Below, in pieces: positions 31,264 through 40,413 of a stretch of 64,000 bases of DNA (position 1 is the stretch's first letter; the number at the start of each line of letters is the position of its first letter). Source of the DNA: Saprospiraceae bacterium (GTDB lineage Bacteria > Bacteroidota > Bacteroidia > Chitinophagales > Saprospiraceae); NCBI GenBank assembly GCA_026129545.1, contig JAHCHX010000001.1, forward strand, positions 1-64,000, read 5' to 3'. Below the pieces are notes generated by a model. It saw nothing but the letters and a program-made list of their open reading frames with translations, searched no databases and was not told where the DNA came from. A program made the position numbers and the translations under genes.

Positions 31264-33294
31264 TCACTTCCGTAGCGAGTTGATCCAAATCGCTATTTTT
31301 TCAATGTCCTTTTTCGGGACGTGCGCCATGGGCGCCATGGGCGTATAGCTCGGCCAGTTCTGCGGCTCAGGGTTGTGCACCAATTGCACGATGCGGGCGG
31401 TCGAGTATTTGCGCTTGGCAATATCGGTGAAGGATGGCCCCACAGCGCGTTCGTCTTTTTTGTGGCAAGCGATGCAAGTGTGTTTGGTGAGGAGGGCCAT
31501 GGCATCTTTTTCGGTCACGACGGGCGCGGCGGGCTTGGGCGCGGCGGCGGCAGGCGTGGTGGCGGCGGCGGTTTCTTTGTTGCCAGCTGTTTTTGCTTTT
31601 TCTCCTTCGGTCGTCGGGCGTGCCTCTTTCATTTGTTGGTCGGGCGTGTTCACCGCGGCCCCCGCGTCCACGAACTCCGTCTCTTTGCGCTTGGGCTTCG
31701 CGGTCACCAGCGGGAAATCGGCCTTGGCTCCTGCGGGGATGTTGTTCAGTGTGTAATAGGCGGCTGGATGCAACAGCGGCAAGCTATCGCGTGCCGACAA
31801 CACGCCCAGCGGCTGAATGTCGTGGACGTGGCCTTCGCGCAGGCTGTCCACCACGATACGCACCCGCATCCCATCGGCAGAAGCCCTTGCGCCGCGCACG
31901 GCGTTTTCCTTGTAGTCAATCAGCGGGCTGCCATACACGGGGTGGTATTTGTAATTGTATGACGCGACCGAGTAATTGTCAACGTCCTCTGCCGTCGCTT
32001 TCAAAACAGGTTGGGTAAACTCGATTTCAAACCCATCGGGCATGGCTCGCACGGCTTTCATCTCGAAAGGCACTTTACCTGTCCACACGAGGCGCTCCAG
32101 ACCGAACGGCTCCTTGCCGGTGCTGCTCCAGCCGCGATTGGTGCCACCGACGTACATCGTGTGGTCGCTTCCCCAGCACATCCGCAGCACACCGGAGCGG
32201 AAACCATTGCGGAAATCAAAAGCCGCTCCTTGATAAGCCCCGTTCACTTTTTCGAGAAAAACACGGGCGATTTTCGACATCCCTTGGTCGCCCACCAACA
32301 CCTGCCCAGCAAAAGGGCCAAACGCGCCTTGTGTGTCGTCGGTAATGATTTCAGAGGTGGATACCCCCAAAATACCGTGCGGCAACCACACTGCGGGCGC
32401 TTTGATTTTTTTGTCGGGATAAATTTTTCGGCTCATCTCGTAGATGGTGGTGTACGGCTCGTCGCGGATGTATTCGGGCTTGATGCGCGAGTCGCCGCGC
32501 GGCTCCACTTTCTGATAGACAAGTTCCTTGCGCATTTTCACGGGCGATTCGGGGCGGTCCGCCCAGTCAAGCGAGGCCGGGTGGCCAGCGAAATCGCCTT
32601 TCTCGATGTGCATCACGAAGCCCGAACCCATCCAGTCCCCCTGGTTGTCGCCGTAAAAGAAAGCGCCGTCCACCGTGCCGATGCCACAGGGCGAGCGCAT
32701 TCCGGCAGCAAAAGGCTCCATCAGGCCATCCTCGCTGATTTTCATGGTCCAGCCGCGCCACGGCACGATGGATTTGCCCGACCACCAGTCGGATGAGCCG
32801 AAGCTGACATTGCCCGTGACGAGGAAAGAGCCGTCCGGCGCAAGTTTTGGCCCAAAACTGTATTCGTGGTAATGTCCCGAAATCGGCCACGCATAGACGG
32901 TCTCGTAGCGGTCGGCCTTGCCGTCGCCGTTGCGGTCCACGAGTTTCGTCAACTCGCCCCGCTGAGCGCAGTAGAGTGCCCCGTCCTTGTAGAGCAGGCC
33001 GAGAATCTCGTGCAGGCCTGAGGCAAACTTGCGATAATGAGGTCGTTCGGCAGTCGGGTTTTCCACTATCCACACCTCGCCCCGACGAGTGCTGACCGCG
33101 ATGTTGCCATCAGGCAGGGCGCAAACTCCGCCTGCTTCCAACACGATGCCCTCCGGGATGGGGATTTTGATGATTTTGTAATAGTCGTCCTCCGTCGGAA
33201 GGGGGCGAGCGGGAAGGTCGTCCTGAGCGGAGAGGAAAAGGGTGTGTGTGGCAAACAACGCAAATGCGAGAAGGGTGTGGGCAGAGAATTTCAT
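31264..33294 (-). CDS. Secreted sorbosone-dehydrogenase-like beta-propeller protein with C-terminal cytochrome c domain
   Basis: A 676-residue exported protein. The signal peptide (1-23) precedes a six-bladed propeller related to L-sorbosone/glucose dehydrogenases (DUF7133-like; GGVCALPDGNIAVSTRRGEV, LVDRNGDGKADRYETVY, GMRSPCGIG, GDQGMSKIARVF). A Pro/Ala-rich linker follows, then a cytochrome c domain with CIACHKKDERAVGPSF near residue 604 and a distal methionine region (YTPMAPMAHVPKKD). It probably oxidises a sugar or related alcohol in the periplasm and passes electrons to the haem. The DUF1080 gene immediately upstream on the same strand suggests carbohydrate use. Confidence 0.85.
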   Translation of the reverse strand: MKFSAHTLLAFALFATHTLFLSAQDDLPARPLPTEDDYYKIIKIPIPEGIVLEAGGVCALPDGNIAVSTRRGEVWIVENPTAERPHYRKFASGLHEILGLLYKDGALYCAQRGELTKLVDRNGDGKADRYETVYAWPISGHYHEYSFGPKLAPDGSFLVTGNVSFGSSDWWSGKSIVPWRGWTMKISEDGLMEPFAAGMRSPCGIGTVDGAFFYGDNQGDWMGSGFVMHIEKGDFAGHPASLDWADRPESPVKMRKELVYQKVEPRGDSRIKPEYIRDEPYTTIYEMSRKIYPDKKIKAPAVWLPHGILGVSTSEIITDDTQGAFGPFAGQVLVGDQGMSKIARVFLEKVNGAYQGAAFDFRNGFRSGVLRMCWGSDHTMYVGGTNRGWSSTGKEPFGLERLVWTGKVPFEMKAVRAMPDGFEIEFTQPVLKATAEDVDNYSVASYNYKYHPVYGSPLIDYKENAVRGARASADGMRVRIVVDSLREGHVHDIQPLGVLSARDSLPLLHPAAYYTLNNIPAGAKADFPLVTAKPKRKETEFVDAGAAVNTPDQQMKEARPTTEGEKAKTAGNKETAAATTPAAAAPKPAAPVVTEKDAMALLTKHTCIACHKKDERAVGPSFTDIAKRKYSTARIVQLVHNPEPQNWPSYTPMAPMAHVPKKDIEKIAIWINSLRK

Positions 33295-33425
33295 AAGTAC
33301 ATCGTTAAAAACGCTTTTTGAGTTTGCCGCAAAGGCTCTAAGGCATTGGTCTTGAAAACTTTTTGTCTTTGTGCCTTAGTGGCAAAATAGCATGTCACGG
33401 CAGAAAGGGGCAGGTCAAGAACAAG

Positions 33426-35261
33426 TTACCACAAAATAGCGTACTCCACTTTGCTTTTCAAGGGCACATAGAGCACCGCCAAATCGCCGGAGCGCTCCAC
33501 GTTCGGTTTTTCGCCCTGTGGCAATCGCACATAGTAGCGCCGGTCGTCCACGAGATAAAGCGAATCGTCCACCTTGGTGATTTCTTTTCCAAGTGCCAGC
33601 CGACAAACGTAGGCATCCGTTGTGGAGGGATTGGCAACCGTGAGGGTGCGCGTCAGGTATTTGCCTTCGCTCACTCGGATTTGGTCTTCCACGTCCATGC
33701 CAAAACGCTGATAGCGGAAAGTCGGCTGGTCGTTGGCATCAAGGTCGTAGCCTTTTGGGCGAAAATCCGGCACAGGCTCGGTTTTCGAGGAAGTCGTGTC
33801 GAAAAGGGCGCTTCGCGGCACCACAGCGGAAATGTCGTGAAGCGTCAGCAGCGCCCCCATTGGGCGCGAGGAGCCGTCGCCGCGGTCGTCCCACATGGGC
33901 GAAGCATAGAGAAACTCGCCTTTCCATATTTGCGCCAACGCTCCATTGTCGAGGTCGTAAGTGTAGTGCAATTGTGCTGGGCTACCCACATGCACCGCAT
34001 GTACGATGCGCTTTTTGAACTGCCCATCGGGGTAAAAATCCATAAATGAGCGGAACACTGTGTTTTTGGGTGCCTCCAGATAAATCGGGTCGCTTGGCTC
34101 CAAGGCCAACGTGGAGCTCAGCGAATGAAAAGCCACCTTGGGCGAGCCGGGGGCTTCCACCCAAAACGCGAGCATGGGTGGCATCCAATCGTCGGTTTTG
34201 TAGCAGACCCATTCGAGCGGGACATTGCCGGCAGCCAATTCGATGCTGGCTTGGCGCTTGTCGCCGGCCCAAGTCCAAGCATCGTCGAGTATTTCGCGGC
34301 CATTGACCTTGAGAATGGAGCGGCCACTCGTTTGGGTGGTGAAATGATACAGGCCTGCTCGCGGCGCTTTCATGTTGGCGCTGAACACGAGGGCGTAGCC
34401 ATCCTTGTCACCAGCCAGCTCCCATGTCAAATATTCCGAAACGCCCTCTGCGTCGGGTTTTTTGCTCAAAAAATCTTCGGTGGCGCGGAAATCCCCCTGC
34501 CATGCCTTGTAAGCGATTTTGCCCAAAACGGGCGGCTCGCCCCGGCGGTCGTTCACCACAAAGTTGCGAAACGCCACTGGGCCATGGTCGCCCTGAATCA
34601 TGAAAGGCCCCGTGGCTGCTTCCTGCTCGGAGATGGGGCCGCCCGTTGGGCCAGTCAGCTCGACGTTATCGTGAATCAAAACGCCATTCAGCACTACTTT
34701 CAACACGCGGGCATTGGCGATTTTTTTCCCGGCGGCATCGAATCGCGGTGCCTGAAACGAAATCTCCATTCGTTGCCAAAGACCGGGTGCAAGACAGGCG
34801 TTTTGGCGGGGCGGCGTGCCCTCAAACATCTGCTCCTGCGGCACGAACCGACGCCGGGCGTAAATGCCCCCGCAGTCGCCATATCGCGGATTTTTCACCC
34901 CCCAACTGTCGAGCAGCTGCACCTCGTAGCGGCCTTGCAGGTAAAAGCCGGAATTGGAACGCGCCGCCATCATAAAGTCGAACGACACGTCCACATCGCC
35001 GTATTCGTTGGCGGAGAGTAGGTTAGCGCGATTTTTGGCATCGGGCAGGTTGACCAGCACGCCCGTGCCTTTGCTAGCGGTCATGGCTTCAGGTTTGCTC
35101 AGGTCTGCGCTCACGCTGCCCGCGATTTGCCAGTTGCGCTGTGCATCGGCTTTCCAGAAAGAGAGGTCGGCGAGCGGAACGTTTGTCTGCGCGACGGGAA
35201 AAAACGGCGAGCAGAAAAGGCTGACGAGCAGCCCGGCTGCGGAGGGTATTTTTTTACACAT
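33426..35261 (-). CDS. Secreted DUF1080 (3-keto-disaccharide hydrolase-like) and PA14-like protein
   Basis: A 611-residue protein with signal peptide (MCKKIPSAAGLLVSLFCSPF). Residues about 25-240 form a DUF1080/concanavalin-like domain (YGDVDVSFDFMMAARSNSGF, YEVQLLDSWG, GPFMIQGDHGPVAFRNF), a family that includes 3-keto-glycoside hydrolases. A PA14-like segment (AGLYHFTTQTSGRSILKVNG, ILDDAWTWAG) and an unassigned C-terminal beta domain (about 370-611) follow. The start at 35261 is chosen for the signal peptide. The stop lies 131 bp before the cytochrome gene start, on the same strand, so the pair probably acts on the same glycan. Confidence 0.82.
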   Translation of the reverse strand: MCKKIPSAAGLLVSLFCSPFFPVAQTNVPLADLSFWKADAQRNWQIAGSVSADLSKPEAMTASKGTGVLVNLPDAKNRANLLSANEYGDVDVSFDFMMAARSNSGFYLQGRYEVQLLDSWGVKNPRYGDCGGIYARRRFVPQEQMFEGTPPRQNACLAPGLWQRMEISFQAPRFDAAGKKIANARVLKVVLNGVLIHDNVELTGPTGGPISEQEAATGPFMIQGDHGPVAFRNFVVNDRRGEPPVLGKIAYKAWQGDFRATEDFLSKKPDAEGVSEYLTWELAGDKDGYALVFSANMKAPRAGLYHFTTQTSGRSILKVNGREILDDAWTWAGDKRQASIELAAGNVPLEWVCYKTDDWMPPMLAFWVEAPGSPKVAFHSLSSTLALEPSDPIYLEAPKNTVFRSFMDFYPDGQFKKRIVHAVHVGSPAQLHYTYDLDNGALAQIWKGEFLYASPMWDDRGDGSSRPMGALLTLHDISAVVPRSALFDTTSSKTEPVPDFRPKGYDLDANDQPTFRYQRFGMDVEDQIRVSEGKYLTRTLTVANPSTTDAYVCRLALGKEITKVDDSLYLVDDRRYYVRLPQGEKPNVERSGDLAVLYVPLKSKVEYAILW

Positions 35262-35419
35262 TCGGTGTGAACTGTTTTTAGTCAAGGCCGCAAATGTTGA
35301 AAATTTCTTTCAACGCAGTCTTGAATTTTGAAGGCGCAAAGTAGAAAATCTTGGTTTTTACCAACAACTACCCCGACGAGAGGCCGGACTTTTGTGCCAA
35401 CAAAAACAAAACTCGGCAC

Positions 35420-36280
35420 ATGGAACCCAATTGGCTCAACCGCGACCTATACCCGTTCGCTTCTCGCTTTGTCGAAATTGACGGCTATCGAATCCACTAC
35501 ATTGACGAAGGCGAGGGAACGCCCATCCTTTTTTCGCACGGCACCCCAGAATGGTCGTTCGGCTGGCGCGACTTGGTGCGAGGGCTGCGCGGCCAGTATC
35601 GCTGCATCGCGCTCGACCACCTCGGCTTTGGTCTTTCCGACAAGCCTGCCGATGCCGACTACTCGGTGCGGGCACACGCGGCGCGTTTAGAGAAATTTAT
35701 CGAAAAACTCCAACTGCCTGACTTTCACATTGTCGCCAACGACTTTGGCCTCTCCATCTCGCTTGCCTACGCCGTCAACCACCCCGAACGAGCGCAAAGA
35801 ATCAGCATCTTCAACGGCTGGATGTGGCCGCTTGGCAGCGACTCACACTACGCCAAGCCCGCGAAAATAATGCGCGGCTGGCTGGGAAGGATTTTATACA
35901 AATACTTCAATTTCCCGGTCAACATCGTCATGCCCGCCGCTTTTGGCAACAAGCGAAATTTGACCAAAGAAGTCCATCGTCACTATAAAATGGCTTTGCC
36001 AAACGCGGCCTCACGCACGGCAGCCTATGCCTTTGCGCACGAACTGCTTGATGCCGCACCTTTTTGGGCCGACCTCTGGCAACGCCGCGAACGCATTTCC
36101 GGCAAACCTTTTCTCGTGTTTTGGGGCATGAAAGACACCTTCGTGCCAACTTATGAGTTGGAAAAATGGGAAAAAGCCCTGACGAACGCCCGCATCGTTC
36201 GGCTCAAAAATGCCGGACATTTTGCCCAAGAGGAAGAACCAGAACAGATGCTCACCGAACTCAAACTATTTTTCAAATAA
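35420..36280 (+). CDS. Alpha/beta hydrolase with Asp nucleophile (haloalkane dehalogenase-like)
   Basis: A 286-residue cytosolic alpha/beta hydrolase. The nucleophile elbow reads VANDFGLS, so the nucleophile is Asp108 as in haloalkane dehalogenases and epoxide hydrolases rather than Ser. The catalytic acid is likely in GMKDTFVP and the histidine in NAGHFAQEEEP. In haloalkane dehalogenases the residue after the nucleophile is a halide-binding Trp and the oxyanion motif is HGNPTWS or HGEPTWS; here they are Phe109 and HGTPEWS. Dehalogenation is therefore uncertain, and a related hydrolase activity is as likely. The DinB gene follows 10 bp later, apparently in one operon. Confidence 0.88.
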   Translation: MEPNWLNRDLYPFASRFVEIDGYRIHYIDEGEGTPILFSHGTPEWSFGWRDLVRGLRGQYRCIALDHLGFGLSDKPADADYSVRAHAARLEKFIEKLQLPDFHIVANDFGLSISLAYAVNHPERAQRISIFNGWMWPLGSDSHYAKPAKIMRGWLGRILYKYFNFPVNIVMPAAFGNKRNLTKEVHRHYKMALPNAASRTAAYAFAHELLDAAPFWADLWQRRERISGKPFLVFWGMKDTFVPTYELEKWEKALTNARIVRLKNAGHFAQEEEPEQMLTELKLFFK

Positions 36281-36290
36281 AAAATACGCT

Positions 36291-36887
36291 ATGCAAACCA
36301 CTCGCTTGCTCGAAAACCTGCACCAACAAACCGAACAATTTCTCCAAAAAGCCATCGGCGAATGGCAGATGCTGACCCCAGAAGTGTTGGCCGCCAAGCC
36401 TGCCCCCGAACAGTGGAGCGCCGCCCAATGCCTCGAACACCTGAACATCTACGGGCGCTACTACCTGCCCGCCATCGAAAAAGCCATTCAGGAGGCCGGG
36501 CGGAAAGGCATCGGCTCGGCGCAGCAGTTCAGCCCCGGCTGGCTCGGCGACTATTTTGCCCAACTCATGCGCCCCAAACCCGACGGGCATTTGAAATCAA
36601 AAATGAAATCGCCGAAAAACGCCGTGCCGTCCGCCTCGCCCGACCCTCGCGCCATGCTGGCAGAATTTATTGACCAGTTGGAAACCCTGCAGCGACTGCT
36701 CACGCTTGCCGCCGACACAAACCTCAATCGGGTGCGCATCCCCATTTCCATCGCCCCGTGGCTGCGCCTCAAACTTGGCGACACGTTTCTCTTTTTCACG
36801 GCGCACATCGAACGGCACCTGCTGCAAGCGGAGCGGGCGATGCAGCCGTCGCGGCAGGTGGCTTCGGGCGCGCTTTCCTTGTCTTGA
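36291..36887 (+). CDS. DinB-like four-helix protein
   Basis: A 198-residue helical protein of the DinB/YfiT/DUF1569 group. These metal-binding four-helix bundles include thiol-S-transferases. It has the typical start (LLENLHQQTEQFLQKAI, with PAPEQWSAAQCLEHLNIYGRYY) and metal-ligand candidates His55 region (EHLN) and FFTAHIERHLLQAERAM near the end. The substrate is unknown. It lies 10 bp after the Asp-nucleophile hydrolase, so both may detoxify the same compounds. Confidence 0.78.
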   Translation: MQTTRLLENLHQQTEQFLQKAIGEWQMLTPEVLAAKPAPEQWSAAQCLEHLNIYGRYYLPAIEKAIQEAGRKGIGSAQQFSPGWLGDYFAQLMRPKPDGHLKSKMKSPKNAVPSASPDPRAMLAEFIDQLETLQRLLTLAADTNLNRVRIPISIAPWLRLKLGDTFLFFTAHIERHLLQAERAMQPSRQVASGALSLS

Positions 36888-37051
36888 TAGGCAGGTGCTA
36901 GTGCTTCTGCTCATTCTTGTTTTTCCGTCATTCTTCCCATGAATTTCGGCAATCGTCCACGCTTTTTTTCAAAGCCGCGGAGAGGGGGGGCACATTTGTC
37001 CCAACACAAAAACAAAATCACATTTTTTCACCAAAAACAAACGCTTAAGCT

Positions 37052-37831
37052 ATGAAATTGAGCATTTTGAAATCCAGCCTTCTCCTGTTGGCCATCTTTG
37101 CCACGGCCATCTTCACCTCTTGCGAAAAAGACGAGGACGACCGAACCGCGGAAGATTTGAAAAAAGAAATCGCGGGTGTTTGGGATGTCACCTCCTTCAA
37201 AGTCGGCGGCTCCGAGTACATCAACACCGTTGTGGAAGCGGCTTCCATCGAGTACAAAACGTTCACCGGCACACAAGGCGACTTCATCCAGACGATTAAG
37301 TATTTCGACGAAGACACGACCGAAACCAATAGGGGTAAATATGCGGTGCTCGACGGCAGTTCCGTAAAAATGACTGACGATGGCGAATCGTACACTCTGA
37401 AAGTCACTCTCAATGGCGACAATCTCCAACTCGAAGGCCAACAAGACGGCAAGCCTCTGGAGATAAAAGCCAAACGCCGCGACCCGAACGGCGCCGGCGC
37501 CGTGAAGACGAAGCTCGTCGGCATCTGGGATTTTTCATCCCTCAAAATCGGCGGTCAGGAGCACATTAACACGTCAGTCGAGAAGGGTTCGCTCCGCTTC
37601 GACGCTTACACCGGCGCGGAAGGCAATTTCCAGCAAAAACTGAAATTCAAAGACGAGACGTTGGAAGAAGTCACCGAAGGCAAGTATAAAGTGCTTGACA
37701 ACAACCGCGTGGAAATGACTGCCAAGGGCGAAACGCACATTTTCCGGGTCGCTTTCAACGGCAACAACGTACAACTTGAAGGCGCGCAAGATGGCCTTTC
37801 TCTCGTGATAAAAGCCGGGAAACGCAATTGA
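37052..37831 (+). CDS. Lipoprotein with two tandem lipocalin-like repeats
   Basis: A 259-residue outer-envelope lipoprotein with signal peptide II (lipobox ATAIFTSC, Cys24) followed by acidic CEKDEDD. Two repeats of about 110 residues follow. The first begins IAGVWDVTSFKVGGSEYINT and ends in the QLEGQQDG region. The second begins LVGIWDFSSLKIGGQEHINT and ends in the QLEGAQDG region. Each half looks like a small lipocalin/DUF4923-like barrel, which suggests ligand binding. The repeats differ enough for an old duplication. A hairpin terminator follows. Confidence 0.8.
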   Translation: MKLSILKSSLLLLAIFATAIFTSCEKDEDDRTAEDLKKEIAGVWDVTSFKVGGSEYINTVVEAASIEYKTFTGTQGDFIQTIKYFDEDTTETNRGKYAVLDGSSVKMTDDGESYTLKVTLNGDNLQLEGQQDGKPLEIKAKRRDPNGAGAVKTKLVGIWDFSSLKIGGQEHINTSVEKGSLRFDAYTGAEGNFQQKLKFKDETLEEVTEGKYKVLDNNRVEMTAKGETHIFRVAFNGNNVQLEGAQDGLSLVIKAGKRN

Positions 37832-37867
37832 GACACGCAGTTTTTATCTCCCCTCATTGCAAACGGA

Positions 37868-37902
37868 GAGGTGACATCAGAGCAGATGTCACCTCATTTT
37901 TA
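37868..37902 (+). terminator. Terminator after the lipoprotein gene
   Basis: The arms GAGGTGACATC and GATGTCACCTC form a perfect 11-bp stem with a 6-base loop, followed by ATTTTTATTTTT. The arms echo the half-sites of the 105-bp repeat family. Confidence 0.8.
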
Positions 37903-37944
37903 TTTTTCTGAACCCTCTCCCCGGCGTTTTGTTTTTCTCGCCAA

Positions 37945-38226
37945 ATGAAACAAACACTGCTCCCGCCCGATGTCGCCGCTCGCATCGTCCAAATGGCCTG
38001 GGAAGACCGCACGCCGTTTGAAGCGATTGAATATCAGTTTGGTCTGGCCGAAAAAGATGTCATCCAACTCATGCGCCGCGAACTCAAACGCAGCAGTTTC
38101 GAGCGCTGGCGCAAGCGCGTGCACGGTCGCGCCACCAAACACCTCGCCCTGCGCGATGCCTCCGTCTCGCGTTTCAAATGCAGCCGGCAGCGGCACATTT
38201 CCGCCAACAAAATTTCAAAACGATAA
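37945..38226 (+). CDS. TIGR03643/DUF2805 family protein
   Basis: A 93-residue basic protein of the TIGR03643 family, recognisable from MAWEDRTPFEAIEYQFGL, then EKDVIQLMRRELK and FERWRKRVHGRATKH. These proteins look like small helix-turn-helix domains and are often encoded beside cryptochrome/photolyase genes. No function is established. Its stop (38224-38226) is directly followed by the SDR start at 38227, so the two are co-translated. Confidence 0.85.
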   Translation: MKQTLLPPDVAARIVQMAWEDRTPFEAIEYQFGLAEKDVIQLMRRELKRSSFERWRKRVHGRATKHLALRDASVSRFKCSRQRHISANKISKR

Positions 38227-38925
38227 ATGCAAAAAAACTACCTCCTCGCAGGCGCGTCGAGTGCCGTCGCACAAACCTTGCTGCACCTCCTGCAAGCCGA
38301 CGGCCATCGTGTCGTCGGATTGAGCACCAAAGATTTGTCCGGTGCGGGATACGACGAGCACCATCAGGTGTCGGACTACGACAAAGGCAGCTTGCCCACC
38401 CTGTCGCAGCCGCTCGACGGCCTCGTTTATTTTCCCGGCACCATCAACCTCAAACCCGTGAGCCGCCTCAGCGAGGAAGAGTTTTTGCGGGATTTTAAAA
38501 TCAATGCGCTTGGAGCCGTCGCCGTTGTGCAGCAGTATTTGCAAAATCTGAAAAACGCCGCCGCGCCGAGTTCGGTCGTGTTCATCAGCACCGTCGCCGT
38601 GTCGCAGGGCATGAATTTTCACAGCTCCGTCAGCATGGCCAAAGGCGCAGTCGAAGGTCTCACGCGCTCGTTGGCCGCCGAACTCGCGCCCTCCATCCGG
38701 GTGAACGCTGTCGCACCCTCGCTCACCGCCTCGCCGTTGGCCGAAAGACTCATCAACTCGCCCGAAAAACTGGACGCCAGCAACAAGCGCCACCCGCTTC
38801 GGCGCATCGGCCAACCCGACGATGTAGCCCAAGCGATTTACTTTTTGCTTGGCGAACAATCGGGCTGGATGACCGGGGCAATTTTGCCGGTTGACGGCGG
38901 CATGGCTTCGGTGCGGATGCTTTGA
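38227..38925 (+). CDS. Short-chain dehydrogenase/reductase family protein lacking the catalytic Tyr
   Basis: A 232-residue Rossmann-fold SDR. The nucleotide loop GASSAVAQ (9-16) and the C-terminal PVDGGMASVRML fit SDR proteins. At the YxxxK site the sequence is VSMAK, so the catalytic Tyr is Val while the Lys remains. Reductase activity is therefore doubtful, or a different residue serves. Such SDRs occur in conserved neighbourhoods with TIGR03643 and cryptochrome-like proteins. It begins one base after the previous stop and ends three bases before the photolyase start, making a tight operon. Confidence 0.82.
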   Translation: MQKNYLLAGASSAVAQTLLHLLQADGHRVVGLSTKDLSGAGYDEHHQVSDYDKGSLPTLSQPLDGLVYFPGTINLKPVSRLSEEEFLRDFKINALGAVAVVQQYLQNLKNAAAPSSVVFISTVAVSQGMNFHSSVSMAKGAVEGLTRSLAAELAPSIRVNAVAPSLTASPLAERLINSPEKLDASNKRHPLRRIGQPDDVAQAIYFLLGEQSGWMTGAILPVDGGMASVRML

Positions 38926-38928
38926 TTT

Positions 38929-40413
38929 ATGATGAATCAGGTCGCTACGCTCGTTTTTCCGCATCAACTTTTTGAGCAACATCCCGCCGTCGAACGGGGC
39001 AGACCCGTCGTGCTTGTCGAGGAATTTCTTTTTTTCAAACAATACCGTTTTCACAAACAAAAATTGGTGCTGCATCGGGCTACCATGCAGTTTTATCGGG
39101 ATTTTTTGGAAGCAAAAGGGCTTGAGGTCGAATATGTCGAAGCCAACGCGCCCGCTGCCGACGTGCGGGCTTGTGTGAAAAACCTGGCCGAGCGAGGGGT
39201 CTCGGAAATTCATTTCGCAGATGTGGCCGACAACTGGCTGGAACGCCGCCTCTTGGCGTGTTGCGAGCGCCACGGGATAAAAACACAGCGACACGATTCG
39301 CCGAATTTCATCAACACTTTGCCAGAAATCGAACGCTATTACGAAGGCAAAAAGCGGTATTTTCAAACCGATTTTTACGTCCATCAGCGTAAAACACGCA
39401 GCATCCTGCTCGAAAAAAACGGCAAGCCGCTTGGCGGCAAATGGACGTTCGACACGGAGAACCGCGACAAATATCCCAAGGGCAAACAACCGCCTCCGCT
39501 GCATTTTCCCCATCCCAATCAATATGTCGCGGAGGCTTTCGAGTACGTCGAGCGACATTTTCCCGACAACTACGGCACGCCGTCGAAGGCGTTTTCGTAT
39601 CCGGTTACTTTCGCTGACAGCGTTCGCTGGCTCGACGATTTTCTGGAATATCGGCTCGCCAGATTTGGCCCTTACGAGGACGCGATGGTGTCGCGCGAGC
39701 ATTTTTTGCATCACAGCGTACTTACCCCCATGCTCAATGTCGGTTTGCTCCAACCCGATTTTATTTTGCAAAAAGCCATCGAATATGCAACGAAAAACGA
39801 CATTCCGCTCAACTCACTCGAAGGTTTTGTGCGGCAGGTGCTGGGCTGGCGCGAGTTTGTTCGCGCCGTATATGTGCGCGAGGGCAGCCGCCAACGCACG
39901 ACCAACTACTGGCGTTTCGGCCGGAGCATCCCGCCCTCGTTCTGGAATGGCACCACAGGCATCGAACCTGTGGATGCCGTGATTCGCAAGGTGTTGCGCA
40001 CGGGCTATTGCCACCACATCGAGCGGCTGATGGTGCTGGGCAACTTCATGCTGCTTTGCGAGTTCGCTCCCGACGAGGTGTATCGCTGGTTCATGGAAAT
40101 GTTCGTGGATGCCTACGACTGGGTGATGGTACCGAACGTGTATGGCATGACACAGTTTGCCGACGGCGGCCTGATGACCACCAAACCCTATATCAGCGGA
40201 AGCAATTATTTGCTAAAAATGGGCGACTTCGGCAAAGGCAACTGGCAAACGGCGTGGGACGGGCTGTTCTGGCGCTTCATGCACGTGCACCGCGATTTTT
40301 TCCAGCAAAACCCGCGCCTCGGGATGTTGGTCAAAGCCTTCGACAACATGGACGCGGCCAAACGGCAAGCGCATCTCGACGCGGCAGAAAGTTTTTTGCG
40401 GCGAATGGCATGA
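38929..40413 (+). CDS. Bacterial cryptochrome/(6-4) photolyase family protein (FeS-BCP type) without the Fe-S cysteines
   Basis: A 494-residue flavoprotein of the DPRP/FeS-BCP class (PhrB/CryB relatives). It has an N-terminal photolyase alpha/beta domain (ATLVFPHQLF, EYVEAN) and the helical FAD domain (VLGWREFVRAVY, GIEPVDAVIRKVLRTGYCHH, MVPNVYGMTQFADGG, TTKPYISGSNYLLKM, WDGLFWRFM). In PhrB-type proteins four cysteines bind a 4Fe-4S cluster; the first lies in GYCHH and is present. The other three lie in a YCxxC...CPF region after the NY-x-x-K/R-M motif. Here that region reads GDFGKGNWQTAWDGLFW with no cysteine, so cluster binding looks lost. Repair or sensing remains possible. Confidence 0.88.
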   Translation: MMNQVATLVFPHQLFEQHPAVERGRPVVLVEEFLFFKQYRFHKQKLVLHRATMQFYRDFLEAKGLEVEYVEANAPAADVRACVKNLAERGVSEIHFADVADNWLERRLLACCERHGIKTQRHDSPNFINTLPEIERYYEGKKRYFQTDFYVHQRKTRSILLEKNGKPLGGKWTFDTENRDKYPKGKQPPPLHFPHPNQYVAEAFEYVERHFPDNYGTPSKAFSYPVTFADSVRWLDDFLEYRLARFGPYEDAMVSREHFLHHSVLTPMLNVGLLQPDFILQKAIEYATKNDIPLNSLEGFVRQVLGWREFVRAVYVREGSRQRTTNYWRFGRSIPPSFWNGTTGIEPVDAVIRKVLRTGYCHHIERLMVLGNFMLLCEFAPDEVYRWFMEMFVDAYDWVMVPNVYGMTQFADGGLMTTKPYISGSNYLLKMGDFGKGNWQTAWDGLFWRFMHVHRDFFQQNPRLGMLVKAFDNMDAAKRQAHLDAAESFLRRMA

